Assembly: GCA_010015655.1 (NCBI GenBank)
Contig: ML976674.1
Location: 807,463 to 871,462 of the forward strand
From: Bimuria novae-zelandiae CBS 107.79
Lineage: Eukaryota; Ascomycota; Dothideomycetes; Pleosporales; Didymosphaeriaceae
Direction of reading: 5' to 3'
DNA length: 64,000 nucleotides
Part shown: piece by piece, positions 10,105 through 22,601 of the stretch
Layout: every line of letters starts with the position of its first letter
Numbering within the stretch: the first letter of the stretch is position 1
Position numbers and translations under genes: made by a program
Notes under the pieces: model-generated
What the model was told of the DNA's origin: nothing
What the model saw: the letters and a program-made list of their open reading frames with translations, nothing else
Databases searched by the model: none

Positions 10105-10864
10105 TTCATACTACCCGTTGTCTAGGTCCGTTGTCTATGCTGTTATCGCACGTGCGCGTCCCGTACCAGGCCAGCATTCAGAAAATTAAGCCGGGAAGTC
10201 GATTTAAGTAGATACAGGACACTTTAGAGTAGAATTGGGAAATGCATTGCCTACCTACTGAGCTTGACTACTCGTGGTTCAACCAAAACGACTCATTACT
10301 AAGTTACGGATTGGCGCTACAAGCAAACTACCACGAAACGCTAAAAATCACGATGCCCATGGTAATTTAATAGCGGTTCATCCGGATGATATTAAGCTGT
10401 TATGTGAGTGAAAGGGTATGCATTTATTCCCAAAGACTTTAAGCTTGCCCGCCTTGTCTGTTCCCCAAATATTTCCGTTAACAAGGCGCCACCACGCCTC
10501 AAAAGCCCTGAACACTAGGCATAACATTTCAATAATTCTCCATCAGTTTAAAACTTGCAACTCACAGCTGGCTCACCAGTGCCTTATAGAGCGAGTCGTG
10601 GGCGGCTATCTACTACAATTTAGGCTTACCAAATCACCCCTTCTCGGGCAAAGAATTAAGAAAAAAAAAGAATTTACTAGTAATAGAGAGACTTAAACCT
10701 CTGAACCTAAAGGCACGTAAAAAGCTAAGAACACTTAAATAAAAGAAATAAGTAAACTCTTCTTTAGCCTAGCATAATAACTAATTATATTACATTTCCC
10801 TATAATACGTAATTAATAGGATAAAGAGCTTTTAAATGATATATATGTAAGCAGCCTAGGGCTA

Positions 10865-11024
10865 TGTCACATGACGACACTAGTCTCATGAGTCAGCTCG
10901 CCTACTATACATGAGCCTCTGATCCCTCCATGCAACACGGAAAAATATACACTAATTTATATATATAATATACTACCTTTATACATAATATACTACCTTT
11001 ATACATACTACCTACCTGCTTACA
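10865..11024 (+). repeat. Left LTR of the outer copia element
   Basis: The 160-bp block starts TGTCACATGACG and ends CTTACA (TG..CA). It is placed by the adjoining primer-binding site and downstream gag. No partner LTR remains in the window, so its exact length rests on the TG/CA ends. Confidence 0.6.
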
Positions 11025-11038
11025 GTCATGAGCCCGGC
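11025..11038 (+). other. Primer-binding site resembling half-tRNA-iMet
   Basis: GTCATGAGCCCGGC directly follows the LTR. It is complementary, with one wobble position, to the anticodon arm of eukaryotic initiator tRNA-Met (GCCGGGCTCATAAC). That is the half-tRNA primer type known from Drosophila copia. A second copia family in this window (PBS at 55676-55689) shows the exact form. Confidence 0.65.
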
Positions 11039-12838
11039 CTAATCCGTACTTATATACATAAATTAACTCCCTATCTACCTATCTGTTAATTAAGCCTACT
11101 CTATAGAGCAATCTCGCCATATTAAAGGCTAACTCTTCTATTATCCTTGACGGTTCACACAACTGGGAACTATAGGTCTATACTGTCAAAAGGCTCGTAG
11201 AGGCTGGAGACGTATAGGGATATATCAATCCAGATCTGTCACATCCGTCGACGCTGAGCAAGCCTCAGCAGCCTACTTATATTTATATTGCCAACGAAGA
11301 CGAATCACTAGCGACAGAGCCTACGCCTAAAGCTCGAGCGCAGTACAATTAGGATATAAGCCTCTACGATACAGAGCTTAAAGAATATAGGTAAATTAAA
11401 AATAAAATTAGCTAAATTAAAGCATATATAGCTAACATAATTATGTAAGACCTAGTCTATTAAATTAAGAACTAAAAGTCCTTCTATAATTAGCTTAAGA
11501 CCCTATAAGAGCTCTATAGTCCTACAATACTGCTAAAGTACTACACGCTTATAAAGAAAATTTTAAAGGATAGTATACTACTTTTCTTACTATTTATAAT
11601 AGAGCTAAATAACTTAAGCTACTAGAAACGTATAGCTATATATCTTATAAAGACCTTATATAAGTTATTAAATAGATTAATTCTAGCTACGCTACCACTA
11701 TCGCTATTACTATATTTAATATAGAAGTAAGCTTCTATAGTAACTCTATATAGCTAACATTATCTAATGTACTAGCTAGCTACCTATAGTACTATTATAT
11801 AACTATAATAAAATTAACTGTATAGAGTAGAGCATTTATAGCTATATTAAACAAAGAAGAATCTCTATATAAATAAAATAGTAAAAAGAGACCTCATTAA
11901 GATAAGCTCTTAAAATTACCAAAACCCTATCTATATAGTAACCTACATTACTAGGGACAGTGCCCGTATATTAACACCTTATAATATAAAGGAGGATTTA
12001 TCGAAAACCTTACAAAAGCTAAAAAGATAGCAGAGTTTAAGACTAAGAATAAAAATAGTATACTAAATAAGATTTAAGAAAAGAATTAGAGTTATAAAAA
12101 GCAAAAAAGTTATAAAAGCTATAAAGTAGAACTTAATTTAATTAAAATTAATATAGGCGATATACCTATAGGTAATCTTTTATATAAAGTTTATACTATT
12201 TACTTATTAGAATTTAATAATTAGCTAGCGTATTAATACATTTTACTTTTCTACTTAGAGACGCTAGATCTTACTACTAATATCTATAATAATTCTACTA
12301 AATTCTAATAAAAAGTTCCTGTATTACCTAACGATATTATACTTATAGAAGGTTTAAAAATAGCTATATAGATATAGGGAAAAGCTAAGATAATATTATT
12401 AACGCCTTAAGGGTAAAACAAAATAAAGTTTACGTATATAGCTTTAATTTCTAGCTTTTTTATAAGCCTAGTTTCTCTAGCTAGACTATTATTAAACGTC
12501 TATTTTAACTCTAGTAGAAACACCCTATATTAGTCTAACTTATTAAGCCTATAAGTAGAAGATATTACTAGCCTTACTACACTAATAGGACACTAGCTAG
12601 TAGTTTATTGAACTAAACCTCTATCTTTTTAATCTACTTAAATTTAAGCATTCGCTACTTATTAACGTTAGCTATAGTACTTAGCTTTATTACCTAAACT
12701 AAGTTTACTAAGCAAGTTATAGCTCTATATCCTTATAAGATATTTAAGCAGCGATGCTATTAATTAACTATAGTATTACGTAATAGGTATATAGCTATCT
12801 ACTAGATCTACTCCTTAATTAATTAAATACAAAGAATG

Positions 12839-13042
12839 TGTCGGGAGGACTTGTTGCACTAGTGCTAAAAGGAAATACTTGATAACGAGTTACATTGGGT
12901 TGATTGATGCTTGTTGTCTCTCGTTCTATCTACTGAGGATTGAAGTACATCGCGGGGTATGGAAGCTAGTCCCATATAGGGCTCGCTCCACACATATAGT
13001 GTTTTGCAACACGACAGAGGCCTTGAGGTTGTTAATCTAACA
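12839..13042 (-). repeat. LTR of the inner copia element (3' LTR)
   Basis: The 204-bp block starts TGTCGGGAGG and ends GTTAATCTAACA. It differs from the partner at 18751-18954 at seven positions, all transitions. Confidence 0.9.
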
Positions 13043-16000
13043 CTGGAAGTCTTTTCTTTTCTCGATATTAATTGTCCACATAAAGGACTAAATATCTAAA
13101 CTTAAATGCGCTAGGCAGAGATTGTAGGTCTCTGCACCTAGCCCTTAATTTAGACTGTTACCTTATTACTATTAACAAATTGTTCTAGGGCGCGGTTTAG
13201 TAATGCTTTTGTAAAAGCGTCCGCAGGGTTGTCTTCGCTATTAATCTATTAGATCTCTGTAATCTCGCGGCGTTCGTATGACTGGCGCAGTGCCATAATA
13301 TCAATTATAAGGCGCTTTTCCTTAGTTGTCCCAAGCTTTACAAGGCACTCGTATAGGGAGTACGAGTCTGTATAAACAACTAAGGGAACTGCGGGCAGAC
13401 TAAGGCGCTCTATGATTATTTATAAGGTAGTAGTAATGGTAATGCCTATGTCAAACCCGTTAACCATGCCATAGATTTTAGAGGCTAGTACGCTCCGTGT
13501 AACACGTTTACACTTTATTAAGCTATAGTGTATTATATTACCGCAGATTGTAAAGGCATTGTTAATATCTATAGACTTATTAATAAGCATAAGTATGAAG
13601 CCTAGCTGCGAGCTAAGGTCCTTGTTGTTAGTAAAGGAGCTATCCACGAATACTATTAGCTTAGCATTAATAAGCTTAACAGGTATGTAGCGTAGTCCAC
13701 GGTTAAGATTCTCTATCTGCTATTTAAGGCGCTTATTAAGCGCCTTAATGTCCTTATTAGAAGGTTGCTGCGCTTAAGCTGCTATAGATAAGTTAAAAGA
13801 CGCTTCTAGTTAACATGTTAATGCGATGTACGCCCCGCGGGCGCGCTATTTAGTGTACTATTACGCGCGATTAAGAGTATTAATGTCTATAAGCTTAATC
13901 TTTCCTCCTTATCCCTTCTACTTAAGGTTCAAGGTTACTTTATAGTTGTCTATGTTACTAGCGTCTATTATAAGTATATAGCTATTAAAGTCTAGTTACG
14001 CGTCTGGTGTTAGCATAGTCTTTAGCTTTAATCTAAACTATACCTTTTTAAGTATTTTCTCTTTATGCGCTAAGAATGTGGCTATTCTAAGTATAAGGGT
14101 ATTATTAGTCTGCATACTAACTATGCCAAAGTTATTTACGTTACTATTTGTTACCAACAAGCATAGGTCGTATGTTAACGTAGATATGTCTAGTTCCTTA
14201 CAGTAATGTCTATAGTACGTTATCTACTAATAGACTCCTGCTTCCGCGATTCCATATAGCGGCTTAATTACATAGAGTAGCGTGCCCTCTAGATATCTAG
14301 GTGCTAGCTTAGTAGGGAGGTATGCTAGTATTGTTCTCTTAAGATTTATCTGCGCCTGTGGATATGCCTACGTTATATCGCGGAGCTTAAGATTCATCTT
14401 ATGTTATACGAGCATAGGTGCTAGGGCTATAATTATACGCTAGCTACAGCGTTAAATAGTTAGAGATTGCGTTAAGATAGCCTCCTTGCCATAGTCCTGG
14501 TATCCTTAGATAATAAGACAGGATTTTTTATAGGGCTTAGTTGTCTTTCCTTTGACTTCTCGCACTAGACGCGACTTAAATATATAGATTCTGCTATATA
14601 CTTCCTAATTATATTATTTAAATTTAAATACTCTACGGCCTACTAGGTCACTAATCTCTTAATTATTAAATGCCTTAAAGGGTGCGCTAGGTGTTATAAT
14701 AACTCTATTATTACGTAGCTTTATAGCAAGCTTAAGGTTAGCCTCTTTTTTCTTAGTAATGTAAACGTTTGCCTTCCTCTTATTCCTTAATCCTAGTAGG
14801 TAGCCTCTTTTGCATAGTTGCGTTGCTAGCGGCACTATTATATCTATAGGTAACGCGTGCTGCTACTGCGGCGCATTAGGGTTACTCTAAAGATAGTCTA
14901 GTCTATAGTACGGCTTGATAACTATCGACCAAAATGTTGTCGGGCCATTGACCATATCGACAGTGACGTTATGGCCGTCTATAGCAGCGATTTTGTACGG
15001 GCCATTCCATCCATCCTTTTCTCTCCATACCAAAACCTCGCTTTATAGCGGGAGCGCAAGCATATCTACGGTATCAGGTCCGTTGCGGGTGTTTAACGTA
15101 TTTACAACCTAGCGTTTAGTAGTAAGCTTACGTAGTTCTTTTATCGCTTTTTAAATAGCCTCGCTGCGCTTGACTATTAATAGTAACAGCGGTGACTCTA
15201 TAGTTATACGTAGGTATGCGCCAAAGACAAGTAAAGTTAAGACTAGACTATTAGGGCCTACTATGTTATTAATAGCTTTTACGGCCATCTGAAGAATTGC
15301 TTTATTAGACATAGTGCTAGTAAGCTTAGCGTAGAGTATATTCTATGCGCGGTGCAGGGGCGCGTGATACCTCTCTATCTTGCCAACGGACCAATGTGCC
15401 TCTGTAGGTACTTGTTTGCATATGACTCCCATAATCTTTACTTCTGCGCGAAATTCTGCACTTACGAAGTTCGTGCCTGCGTCATGTGTAAGAATGTCTA
15501 GTGGTCCTTGGTAGGTATTAATCTATAATATCCGCAGTGCCTGCTATGTCTTCTTAGCTAAAATAGCGTTAAGAAACTTTGCGCCTTAAAACGAAGTTAT
15601 TAAATCTACTATATATAATATAGGCTTGCTTCTTAAGTACATCACATCTACAAGGATTTTGTAGTTAAAGTAATAGTTGTCTTTAAAAGTGAACTTAAAG
15701 CGGCGCGGCGCAGAGCTATTAAGCTAATAATAATAGTAAAACTTCGCAATTTACTTAAGAGTTCTTTCTTTAAAGTTATTGTAACTAGCATCTTTTAAGA
15801 GCCTAGCTAGTCTCGTAATAGCTAGGTGTCTAAAACGGCGATAGAGCTATCTTAACTCTATCTTTATAAGAAATGCAGTTGCACGCTCTCTCTTGTTAAG
15901 ATAGAACCACAAATGTCCCTATTTACGGATCACGGGGATGCGTACATTGCCCTAGACGAGCTCATCTGTAGTGTTGTTAAAGTAGACCTTCAGCCTGTCC

Positions 16001-18750
16001 ATGTCCGCAAGGCATAGCAAGAACGGTGTGGGCGCATCTAGCACCTCAAAGTCGATTTTTCCAATCTCTGTCGGAATCTGTGCGGTGCCAATAGACACCG
16101 TAACACTGCCTTTGCCGAATTTAATAGACGTTTTTCCTGCCGTAGATGTGTCCATCGTGACCGTTGGGTCTTCCTGTATAAGTGCGAGGTACTGTTCCTT
16201 GCCGACTGTAGATACATTGGCGGCGCCTGTATTAGGGAGGATTCCTTAGTACACAGATCGCGTGTATCGGTCCTTAATAAGGAATTGCGACGCCGGTGAT
16301 AACAGTACGTCTCTACTATATATGTCTTCACTAGAGATATAGTGTATAAACGCTTAATCTACAAGTTATTACTCCTTAAAAAATTAATATTCCGCGTACG
16401 CAGTTATAAATTACTAATTATTAATATTATACTACTAATCGCTGTTATTGTTATCGTCCTTGTAGTTCTTACTACCTTTATACTCTGCAAGGTGCACAGA
16501 GAAGTCTGCAGGCAGTAGTGTGCCTATAAAGTAACATGCGGAGAAGAACTGTGTGCGGGCAGCTTTACGTTCCTTATTAGTATAGTTAGTTAACTAGCAG
16601 CCCTCTTTCTGGCAGACAAAGCACTTCTTCTTCCAGCGTGGTATTATGAATTTACGTTTACTATTGTTGCTATTAAAGCGCTAATTGCCTCTATTACCTT
16701 AGCCTCCTTAGAATCCGCCTGTAAATCCGTCTTCGCCTTTAAATCCTCTTCGAGTTCTTCTATTCCTATTGTTGTAGCGGCGGTCGAGGTAGTACTAGTC
16801 TATAGCAATTATCTTACTCCCTATAAGTATTTATCTTATTTGCTAACGTGCAAGGTGCGTCTTAACTATAAACTATAGATCTATAAAAAGTCCTTCGCAG
16901 ATTATGGCTGGCTTAAAGAGTGCTATTTTAAGTTTTAGAACTCCCTAGCACGCGTTAATAATAGTTATACGTAGGGTATCCTTACTTTTAAAGTTCTTAC
17001 TAAGCGCGCGTTAGCATAATTGTAGCTTGTTAAGTAATATCTATAGCACTTTATATAAGCTTTTATTAAGGTTCTCTATGCGCGTACGGGCGAAGGTTGT
17101 AGTTATCTAGTCTATGTAGTAGTGTTAATGGTAGACGTCGTGATTAAAGTGGTTCTTAATTACTGTGTACGCATTAGAAAAGCTGTCACCTCTGTTTATA
17201 ACTTGTATATAGAACATCTCTACTCGCCTAGTAAGAATACGGGGAAACACAGCGTGGAACTGCTCTTCATAGATGTCCACCTGCCAACAGATGCTAAAGA
17301 AGATCTTAATTTTATTATTAAGTAGATTATATATATCTCCTGTATATTTTTTATTATTATCCTAAAGCTTAGAGAACTGCGTAATTATGTTGGCGTTAAG
17401 TTAATTATTACGGGACCAGCGCGGCGGCAGTGTCTTATACGAGTTATATAGTAGCTCCGGTGGTCTGCCCGGTACACCGTTCACAGGTTATTGTGGAAAC
17501 GGCGTGATTTCGCGATATGCAATCGCTGGCGGCTATGCCTGTGTTTATAGTCGCCATTACTATAATTACGCATCTTATTTTTACTATTACTAAGACTAAG
17601 GTTCTCTAAGCGCACCACTCATGAAGTGCAGTTATTAACTATTATTACTTTGTCTTAGTAGTTAGATTTTATCTATCTAGTGTATTAGTTATAGCTCCTA
17701 TGTTTTAGATTAGTTTCAAGCGTCGTGTCCTACTCCGTGCTGTTTGCCTCGCTATAATTACTCTTGCTACTACCCGTCTTGCTACGAGTGCTCTAGCTAC
17801 TGTAACTACGGTGCATGTGTACTAGCTAGTAGACTATCCTGCTATAGTTATTACTGCTTAGCTATTAGAGGTGTCTATTTTACGTTCTACTATCGCTTGT
17901 ATGCCCTTGATCGTTGGTCGAATATTATAGCTTTAAATTCTACAGGGTCCCATTCGGGAGTATTCTTTAGAGTAGATAGATTATAGAGGGAATTAGCAAG
18001 TCTTGCGCGGTTATTGCCTGTGTAGACTCTTTTATGCCGTAGGACCATCTTTAGAGATTTTAGTGTATTATAGTTAACCTTATAGAATAGCTCCTTTATC
18101 TATCCTTTAAAATTGCAATAGTAGTCTGCACATAGATTGTCGTCCTAGGCTATTAATACGTTATAATTATAAATAATTTTAGTAACCTAAGTTATTGCGT
18201 GTATCTCGTCTGCGTCTGTTGGTACAGGTACGTCCTAGAGAGATGTGTTAACAGATTCTAGCGCCACTAGATATGGGCAGTCTCCTATAAGGTACTTTAT
18301 AGTGTATTTAGCCTAGCGTGAAGTAGCTTCCCCGCGTTTACTTAAGCCATGCTCTGACTAATTATTATATAGTTAAGCTTAAGCTTAAGCATTAGCATCG
18401 TCTGCTACGCTATCGCTACTCTAGTTATTTACTATTATACTAGCGGTGTTAACTCGTTATTAGTGTAGTTGTCTTGTCGGTTAGTCGTTTCCGACGTATA
18501 TTAGTGTACGTAACTGGGTTGTCTAGAGACGTTTGTGTGGTAAATTATAATACATTACTGACGCGCTCTGTGTCCGCGGATTAGCCTAAACTAGTAGCTT
18601 TAGAGGTTAGTTAAGAGTGCTTTGTGTTATCTCTGCCTTGCTCTGTTCTTAGCATAGTCTGCATCGACCCGAGATTTCTCACGTTAGGTTGTTAACAGCC
18701 TGTCTCTTCTTCCTTACTGTCTGTAATGGCTTCTCGCGATTACTAATTAG

Positions 18751-18954
18751 TGTCGGGAGGACTTATTGCACTAGTGCTAAAAGGAAATACTTAATAACAA
18801 GTTACATTAGGTTGATTAATACTTGTTGTCTCTCGTTCTATCTACTGAGGATTGAAGTACATCGCGGGGTATGGAAGCTAGTCCCATATAGGGCTCGCTC
18901 CACACATATAGTGTTTTGCAACACGACAGAGGCCTTGAGGTTGTTAATCCAACA
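18751..18954 (-). repeat. LTR of the inner copia element (5' LTR)
   Basis: 204 bp, pairing with 12839-13042. Six of the seven differences are G-to-A on the plus strand, all packed into the first 75 bp. The pattern is strongly one-sided. Confidence 0.9.
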
Positions 18955-20814
18955 GAATGCCTATAAATTAAAGCATATTAAATTATCTTATATTAAATTA
19001 ATTATAAGATAAAAGTGATACGAGCCTTTAAAACTATTACTATTAATCTTATTAAGCGTAGTATAAAAGCCTATAATCGTAAGTAATACGTCTTTTATAG
19101 GGTACATTTATTCTTAAGATTTTATTTTATTTATATAATATCTAGACGGGACAGGTTTACGCTCCTGTCTATTATTAGATAAATAAAGTAAGCTATTAAA
19201 TAAAAATTTAATATAATTATTACTTTTCTCTTTGCTAATAATTAGCGAGGATATAGCCTAATAAATAACTCTACTAAACACTACTATTAAAGAGAAGGTA
19301 TTAAGCTTTAAATTAGAGCTCTATATACTAAGGAGTAAAATAGCTTAATAAAATGCTTAGGTAAGAGTCTTATTAAAAAAATTATTTAATAAAGATTATT
19401 TTAAACCTACCTCTAGCACTTAGCTCTAAGATCTATACTGTAACAGTATATCTACTTAATTATATACCTACGCGATTACTTAACTAAAAAACACTATTTA
19501 AAATTACTTATAGTAAGAAGCTATTAATTACTTACCTACGCGTCTATAGCTACCAAGCGTACGCACTACGCAAGTAGGTACTATAAATAAATAAACTTAG
19601 TTCTTAAAATTAAGTAGGATACCTAGTTAGTTATAACTTATTAAATATTTACTAAATCTAGATGCCTAAGGCGAGAAATCAAGCTTATAAAAGTAAAGTA
19701 ATTTATATAAAATACGTTACTTTTAGAGAAAATCCTTTCTATTAACTATATAATAAAATAGATCCTTGCTTATAAGGCTTTAAGCTAGAGTAATTTATCT
19801 TAAGTATTAACTACCTTTATTACGCAGCCAAGGTAGCTCTAAAAAGGATTTATTAAAAGATAAGTTTATGTTAGATCTAGACTAGTGTAGCCAGACTACT
19901 ACTATTATAGAACGAACCTAATCGACGCAAAGAAGAATAATAACCCTATACTATATTATTAGTAGCTTCTAATACTAAGTTAAATATAGACTATTAAGGT
20001 TTATAGTAGCTTATAAGGCTTAGTCTATAATAATAACTTACTACGTTTATTATTAGCCATATTAGCTAGCCTACCTCTAATATTTATATTCTTAAGAAAG
20101 CGTAAGCACTAAATATTATATTTTATTTTATAAATAGACTTAAACTAAGTAGAGTATTACGAACTAATTAATAGTAACTTTTATTAGTTTTATATACTAC
20201 TTAAAGGGTTAATAAGAGTTAGAAAGCAACTTTATACGAGTAGCAGCTTTTTTATTAATATATACTAGTTAGTATACGTAGTAGCCTTAGCTATAGTATT
20301 AAAAACCTAATTTTACTATACTAAGCTACCTCCTGAGTCGCATCTATATAGAGATATAATAAAGATACTATTCCTATATAAGAAAGGTTTTCTCTAGTCT
20401 ATGTAATAGGAGATTAATAATATAAAATAAAAAGACACGTACGAGAGGATTACCTAGTAAGAGTTAAGTTTATAAACCTAAAAAGTCCTCTTATTAATAT
20501 AGGTCTTTAAGTTTAAGCCTAATAATTAAGGCTACCTTATGAAATATAAAGCTATATCTATATATAAGGCAATTTACAGACTACTATTAAGGATACCTAC
20601 GTAGCTACTTTAGTAGTTTAAATATTCTAAGCTCTAGTCACTATAGCTACTTATTTTAATATAGAGATCTATTATTATAATGCTAATAACATATTTATAA
20701 ACGCTTAGCTTATAATACTAGTTTACTATTACTTACTAAAAGAATTTTCTAATTCTAATCATCTATAAAGATTATATTAAGCTCTATACGACCTAAAGAC
20801 CTTATTACTACTTA

Positions 20815-20870
20815 GGGTCATGGCAGAGTAATCAGCTTGCTTGACTGATTAGCTCGCTATGCATGTACGT
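20815..20870. mobile_element. Inverted-repeat end of a Tc1/mariner-type element
   Basis: The last 20 bp before the TA at 20871-20872 (CTCGCTATGCATGTACGT and TA) match the terminus of the Fot1-like transposon at 37028-38889. The inner part (GGGTCATGGCAGAG.. CTGATTAG) differs, pointing to a related family. The matching left end was not found, so this is a fragment. Confidence 0.55.
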
Positions 20871-21242
20871 TAACTAGTTTTACTGTATATAAATTTTACT
20901 TAGTAACTTTACTTTTATAACCGCGCTTTACGATACCATGAATTGTTTAAGTAGTTATAGAAAAGTGTCCTTTTTTAGAAGTTATTTACCGCTGCTTTTA
21001 GCGGCGTTTCTACTTCGCTTAGCTCCTAAAGGCTCGTTACTTTAAGAATAATCCTAGATACTTAAATAGTGCCTAGATAGAGATTGTTAGCGCATAGCGC
21101 GTTAATCACCTACACCATACTAGGCTTACTTTCCCTTATTACTATACTTAAGAGTAAGCGCCGCCGTAAGCGACGCTGTTAGACTAATATTAAATATAAT
21201 AACTCTTTACTTTCTGCTCCGCACGCATCTGTTAGACTAATC
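20871..21242. other. AT-rich DNA, no gene seen
   Basis: Degraded sequence between a transposon end and an LTR remnant. It contains a repeated GTTAGACTAAT word near 21178 and 21230. No coding trace is recognised. Confidence 0.5.
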
Positions 21243-21870
21243 TGTTAAGCCCTTTGGGGTAGCTGGTCCTAAAGGGTTTAGGTTGGTTCTCGGACAAGAG
21301 TATTAGTGATATAGGTAAGGGGTATTAATAACTTACGCGTATTAATAGGGCGTTAGTATTAAAGTATATATAGTATAATTAAATTAATAAAAGAGTCTAA
21401 GTCGAATCTAAATAATAGATTAGTAAATAGGTTAAATATAATAGTAGAAGGTTACCATCGCGTTCCTATATATATAACTCGTCCTAAGAATCCTAATAAT
21501 CCTAAGAGTCCCAGGAGTCCTAAAGTCTTATATACTAAGATACTTCTAAGACGTCCGATATTTCTAAGACGCGTAACTAATTACGTAATTTATAGCTAAG
21601 TTAAGAATTTTAGCTAGTTATATAAATAAGTACCTATACCCCGCCCTGCGTTATATTAGATTTTAATAAAGCTTAATATTAACTCCCCTCTCTAAACTTA
21701 ATATCTTTATAAGTTAACTACCTATAAAGCCGCTTTCTTAATCCGCCTAATACTATTATTTATAAGCTAATTATCTTAATTAAAATTATATATTTACTAT
21801 AGTTACCTATTTAAACTACGCTAAAAAGCAACTGCTTTATTAACTATTATTATTACACTTAAAGTATATA
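21243..21870 (-). mobile_element. RIP-degraded LTR plus 3' fragment of a retrotransposon
   Basis: Bases 21243-21678 align end to end with the cleaner solo LTR at 36437-36871 (436 against 435 bp); I noticed mainly C/T and G/A differences. Just to the right, TTAACTCCCCTCTCT is on the minus strand a purine tract (AGAGAGGGGAG). That is what precedes a 3' LTR. The fragment therefore reads as the 3' end of a minus-strand element truncated near 21870. Confidence 0.6.
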
Positions 21871-22601
21871 AATTATGTTTAGTATAGTAATTAGAAGTAT
21901 AAGCCGGAGGAGATTCTCTGCACTGTTCCAGGATAATTCCGCCCTTAGAAGTGGAGTTTCTCTTTTGTTTTCATCAACGCCGAAAAGCGGAGCTTTTTGC
22001 ACTCTTCGTACTCTTGATATAGTGATACTCTACGCTCATAGTGTCCGCGGGTCAAGAGCAGGCACGTGATTTTGCTATCCGCAAAGAATATTTGCACAAT
22101 ACCCTTGTGACAAACCCAGGTTCAGCATTTGTGGATCCGCGCGTGTCCACACCCTTGTGTATACTGTTTCAGTGCGGCCCTTTTCGCCCGCTTCGAAATC
22201 TTCGTAGATCTGAGGCTTGGTGTCACGCGTCCAATGGTTGGTGGCCGGGGTAAGCCCGATCCCTATCCGTTCGCTCCGGGATCCGCAAGGATTGGGACAA
22301 GGCTGCGTTTTTAATAAAGATAACTTGTGATAAGTAATGCAATACTCAGAAAATACAGGGCTGCGATGGACCAGTTGACGAAAAGATTTATGGTACAGGT
22401 ACTTTCGCACGTACACATGTGTATCAGGAGTGACAATATGTAAAAGGGTAGGTAGTAAGCAACCAAGTATAAAAAGTAGAGACAAAAGGTGTGTAGCACA
22501 TGTGTATATAAACCATTGCGATTAACCGTTAGAACAATTCATAGGAAGATATCTTCAACCTACTTGAATCCTTTCATCAAATTCATCACTACCAAACCAG
22601 A
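21871..22601. other. Intergenic, promoter side of the NmrA-like gene
   Basis: Composition shifts to normal at about 21880. Open frames here (up to 136 codons, minus) carry no recognised domain. Probable promoter and leader of the gene starting at 22602. Confidence 0.45.

Larger units (their letters stand above)
9679..10864. other. Intergenic, grading into AT-rich transposon DNA
   Basis: The left half has normal composition and carries two short blocks repeated near 24.1-24.4 kb (9920-9940 and 10079-10104). From about 10650 the sequence becomes TA-rich, anticipating the copia element at 10865. No gene is seen. Confidence 0.5.
12839..18954 (-). mobile_element. Ty1/copia retrotransposon, complete but RIP-mutated
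   Basis: A 6116-bp element with paired 204-bp LTRs, flanked by GAATG on both sides (12834-12838 and 18955-18959). Coding traces run on the minus strand in copia order. Gag/zinc-finger region lies at about 18.6-16.5 kb; protease region near 16155-15952 (LLCLADMDRLKVYFNN); integrase near 15.7-15.1 kb; reverse transcriptase near 14.6-14.0 kb; RNase H near 13647-13420 (DSSFTNNKDLSSQLGF). Many TAG/TAA codons break every domain. It is inserted in the outer copia element at 10865-20819, so it is the younger of the two. Confidence 0.85.
10865..20819 (+). mobile_element. Outer Ty1/copia element, RIP-degraded and interrupted
   Basis: A left LTR (10865-11024) is followed by a primer-binding site and a gag trace. 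From about 11110 the gag reads LDGSHNWEL, VYTVKRLVEAGDV and GYINPDLSHPSTLSK, with TAG at Trp and Gln positions. The trace degrades toward 12833, where a second copia element (12839-18954) is inserted. Beyond it the same element resumes with a copia integrase trace (REGIKL, RALYTKE, then RCLRREIKLI) and an early reverse-transcriptase trace (PPESHLYRDIIK, KKGFLQSMQ). It stops near 20819 at a foreign inverted-repeat end; no right LTR is seen. Coding strand is plus. Inactive. Confidence 0.7.

Noticed and set aside
9927..10109. Minus-strand frame sharing SSARAFPRF with one at 23964-24176
   Set aside because: The shared part is a short DNA repeat and the remainder is unrelated, so a gene family is not supported.
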